Positions 4,670 to 6,618 of a stretch of 6,618 nt of DNA are shown here, piece by piece; the stretch's first letter is position 1; every line of letters begins with the position of its first letter. Position numbers and translations under genes: made by a program. Source of the stretch: Bryobacteraceae bacterium (GTDB lineage: Bacteria > Acidobacteriota > Terriglobia > Bryobacterales > Bryobacteraceae); the NCBI GenBank assembly GCA_029975915.1, contig JARKOC010000423.1, positions 1-6,618 of the forward strand. Direction: 5' to 3'. The notes beneath the pieces were generated by a model, which worked only from the letters and a program-made list of their open reading frames with translations, had not been told where the DNA came from and did no database searches.

Positions 4670-6406
4670 CGGCTCATTCTCTAACAGTGGAACAACCTTC
4701 GTCAGGGTAACACGACCTGCATGATAGGCTCCGGAGTCGTAACCACTTACGGTTTTCGAGGCATTCACGCGTACCTCACTGGATTTTGATGGCTCAAGAA
4801 GCAACTTGCGTGGCAATGAGAAGTCTCCTGACTCAGGCAAATTGGTGCTCCAGTCCAGATGAACCTCCATCCGAAATGGGTACGGATTCCGAATCGACGC
4901 ATTGGCCTTCAGAATCCAGGTCATCTTATCAATCGTAATCGAGCGACTTTCCCAAACACACTCCTTATCTTGAGTGCTCTCCAGACACTGCAATACATTA
5001 GACCCACCACAATCCCAACTGGTGCTCGTACCCTTACCAAATAAACTCGGGACGACGCATTTCGTGCAACGTGATCTTCCAGAGAATCTCTCACTTGCGC
5101 AGTACCTTTCAGATCCGTACGTGGGTGTGTACTTGGACTTCAGAGACACCGTGCCACGCAGACGCGCACGGACACTTGGCAACACGGCTTCAGCGATGCG
5201 CTCCAAATGCGTTCGATAAAGCGCTCTGCCATTGGGTGTCGCAGCGATTCCTCGGTATCTATTAAGAAATCCCTGCAACTCTTCAAGGCTACGAATACCC
5301 GCCAACTTTTCCTCAAGGCGCAAAGTGAAGAGTTTCTTGAATCCCCCACTGGGACACGTCGCTAGTACATGGGTCACTGGATTGGAAGTGCTCATCTGGA
5401 TTCCATCGAGCGCGTCCTCAGGAAGGATGGTTCCAGCATCAAGAAAAGAAGCGATGCACTGAAAAAGTGTCTGGACCAGCGTGCTCTTCCCGGAAGAGGT
5501 AGCCTCGATATCAGATCGGTAGTTTGGAACCGACTGAAATGCAGTCCGGATCCTCTCGTCACCCATTAGTTCGTAAATACAACGAATGCTTCCTGTGTTC
5601 TGCGCTTCGTCCGCAACCGCCGCCGATTCAAGAAATAGCACCCAAGCCTTCTTGGCGACAGATTCAGGCACAGACCTTGCGCCGTAATGACTAACGGCCA
5701 GTTCAAGAAGTTTGCGGTCTTCGGGAGTCTCACTATCAATGAATCCAGGTCGAGGCGCCCTGGAAAAGTACCAAGCCAGATTTTCAGCTATCCAAGACCG
5801 AAACTCCGTCGCACTAGCTAGATCCCGGTCTCCAAGAAGCTCGGCCAGTACTTCACCAGCTTTCGAAAGGACTATTTGACTACATTGGAAGACCGGCCGA
5901 ATTCTTGCGTAAGTAAAGAACCAGATCTTCATTTGCAACTGCAATTCTGGAACATCGTACTGCCACCGAACACGACCAACGTAGTCGAGGCCATCATCAT
6001 ACGCTTCCACAGGAAGTTGCTCGCAACGTAGCAGAGCCGAGGTCAACTCGGAAAGCTCAATGCGACCTCGTTTCACAAGGCTCAAATATCTGCGATTCAG
6101 TTCTTCTTGGCCAAGCGGGTGGTTTTGAATCGCGTACCGAACCTGCACTGCAGTCCCCTTCTTCAGCGTCAGGGAAACTGCCGTCATGAGAAGAGCGTCG
6201 CTCACTTCCTGGTACTTTCCGCCCGCAATCGTCTGATTGATTCGGTCGATATCTCCAGTTTTGGCCAGAAGAGTTACCAGTTCCTCCGCAGCGGCACGCG
6301 ATGAGTCGATAGCTCTAACTGTCTGTGGCGTTAGAGCCAAGACGGTCGCCATGAAACCGATGACCAATGCGTGCCAAGCAACGTTTGAAATGCGTTTCTG
6401 GTGCAT
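4667..6406 (-). CDS. Large exported protein of unknown family with a six-Cys segment
   Basis: This 579-residue protein has a signal peptide (basic start MHQKR, hydrophobic core about 14-26, likely cut after VRA at 32). Residues about 35-420 look mainly alpha-helical, with repeated Leu/Ala-rich amphipathic stretches such as ELVTLLAKTGDIDRINQTI that resemble an irregular helical-repeat fold. A six-Cys segment follows (C436, C447, C450, C466, C474, C483), including CTKC, suggesting disulfides or a metal site outside the cytoplasm. Residues about 490-575 look like a beta-sandwich (for example FRMEVHLDWSTNLPESGDF). No catalytic motif or membrane anchor is evident, so it is probably periplasmic or secreted. 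The ATG at 6406 has GGAGA at 7-nt spacing (6414-6418). It converges on the barrel-protein gene with a 21-nt gap. I do not recognise the family. Confidence 0.85.
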   Translation of the reverse strand: MHQKRISNVAWHALVIGFMATVLALTPQTVRAIDSSRAAAEELVTLLAKTGDIDRINQTIAGGKYQEVSDALLMTAVSLTLKKGTAVQVRYAIQNHPLGQEELNRRYLSLVKRGRIELSELTSALLRCEQLPVEAYDDGLDYVGRVRWQYDVPELQLQMKIWFFTYARIRPVFQCSQIVLSKAGEVLAELLGDRDLASATEFRSWIAENLAWYFSRAPRPGFIDSETPEDRKLLELAVSHYGARSVPESVAKKAWVLFLESAAVADEAQNTGSIRCIYELMGDERIRTAFQSVPNYRSDIEATSSGKSTLVQTLFQCIASFLDAGTILPEDALDGIQMSTSNPVTHVLATCPSGGFKKLFTLRLEEKLAGIRSLEELQGFLNRYRGIAATPNGRALYRTHLERIAEAVLPSVRARLRGTVSLKSKYTPTYGSERYCASERFSGRSRCTKCVVPSLFGKGTSTSWDCGGSNVLQCLESTQDKECVWESRSITIDKMTWILKANASIRNPYPFRMEVHLDWSTNLPESGDFSLPRKLLLEPSKSSEVRVNASKTVSGYDSGAYHAGRVTLTKVVPLLENEP

Positions 6407-6430
6407 TCGCAGTTCTCCATTATCGTATGG

Positions 6431-6459
6431 TAACTAGACGATCTCTACTCGAGTGTCAA
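6431..6459 (-). promoter_or_regulatory. Candidate promoter of the 579-residue gene, adjoining the IS630-like fragment
   Basis: The minus strand carries a perfect -35 hexamer TTGACA (6454-6459) and, after exactly 17 bases, a poor -10 candidate TAGTTA (6431-6436). It lies in the 61-nt gap between the IS630-like stop codon and the start of the 579-residue gene, in the right orientation. The implied leader would be only about 18 nt but includes the GGAGA ribosome site. The -10 matches consensus badly, so confidence rests on the -35 and its position. Confidence 0.35.
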
Positions 6460-6467
6460 ACTATTAC

Positions 6468-6618
6468 TTACTTGCATATATCCGCGTAACGTTTCTTGGG
6501 GGTAGTCGGATGGACCACCTCCTTGGTCCACTGGAACGGGTGTGCGTTTTCGTTGTACGCCTCGATGAAGCGGTCGATGGCAATGCGCACCTGGCGCGGC
6601 GTGGTGAAACTTCGGCCC
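6468..6618 (-). CDS. IS630-family transposase, C-terminal 49 residues, cut by the right window edge
   Basis: Reading the minus strand from 6617 gives an open frame of 49 residues ending in TAA at 6468-6470. The translation RQVRIAIDRFIEAYNENAHP, followed by FQWTKEVVHPTTPKKRYADI and CK, matches the conserved tail of IS630-type DDE transposases, where an IDRFIE..N helix is followed by PF.WTK and often a closing YADLC-like motif. The catalytic residues would lie beyond the window. Whether the whole transposase is intact or only a fragment remains is not visible here. The assignment is from remembered family motifs. Confidence 0.8.
   Translation of the reverse strand, partial: GRSFTTPRQVRIAIDRFIEAYNENAHPFQWTKEVVHPTTPKKRYADICK

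Larger units (their letters stand above)
6407..6618 (-). mobile_element. 3' end of an IS630-like insertion sequence (boundary uncertain, somewhere in 6410-6467)
   Basis: The transposase C-terminus implies that the element's end lies within the short AT-richer gap before the start of the 579-residue gene. IS630 elements insert at TA dinucleotides, and several TA steps occur between 6419 and 6470, so the exact end cannot be chosen without the other inverted repeat. Confidence 0.45.

Noticed and set aside
3541..6467. A possible defence, toxin-antitoxin or CRISPR-type system in the non-mobile segment.
   Set aside because: I see no nuclease, kinase, methylase or NTPase motif and no spaced repeats. 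The two clear genes are exported proteins, so such a label would be unsupported.
6511..6530. A 7-bp perfect inverted repeat, TGGACCA and TGGTCCA.
   Set aside because: It lies inside the conserved WTKEVV coding stretch of the IS630-like transposase, so it is best explained as coding sequence.

Overview
The window is a patchwork of insertion sequences surrounding a small non-mobile segment. The insertion-sequence part (up to about 3540) is very GC-rich. From about 3540 to 6470 the DNA is visibly less GC-rich and holds two clear single-copy-looking genes plus a probable small one. Both clear genes encode proteins with Sec signal peptides, and one ends like an outer-membrane beta-barrel (terminal Phe). 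This points to a diderm (Gram-negative) host, perhaps a high-GC proteobacterium or a myxobacterium-like organism. The sequence alone does not settle the taxon.

Layout, left to right. (1) Positions 2-853, plus strand: the C-terminal part of a DDE transposase with a Cys-rich insertion, IS1182/IS4-like, running in from the left edge. It is followed by hairpin-rich DNA that probably contains the element's right end. (2) About 1049-3540, minus strand: an IS91-like element. A tyrosine recombinase (2620-3477) is followed after 6 nt by an HUH/Y2 rolling-circle transposase (1390-2613). An ATGA overlap and a strong Shine-Dalgarno then lead into a possible third small ORF (1142-1393). Candidate end structures lie at 1045-1123 (an inverted repeat beside a GAAC tetranucleotide) and 3506-3528 (an 8-bp stem hairpin). 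(3) 3629-3874 and 3875-4645, plus strand: a small Cys-containing ORF whose stop codon directly abuts the start of an exported TPR-plus-beta-barrel-like protein. The small ORF may have lost its 5' end to the IS91 insertion. (4) 4667-6406, minus strand, convergent with the previous gene: a 579-residue exported protein of unknown family with a six-Cys segment and a beta-rich C-terminus. (5) 6468-6618, minus strand: the C-terminal end of an IS630-like transposase running off the right edge. A consensus -35 hexamer near its end may help drive the 579-residue gene.

How the parts may work together. The two IS91-element proteins, and possibly the third, form one translationally coupled unit. The exported proteins look like envelope-associated cargo or remnant chromosomal genes lying between three different insertion-sequence families. 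Nothing visible links the two exported proteins functionally except adjacency. I see no tRNA, rRNA, CRISPR array or recognisable defence module.
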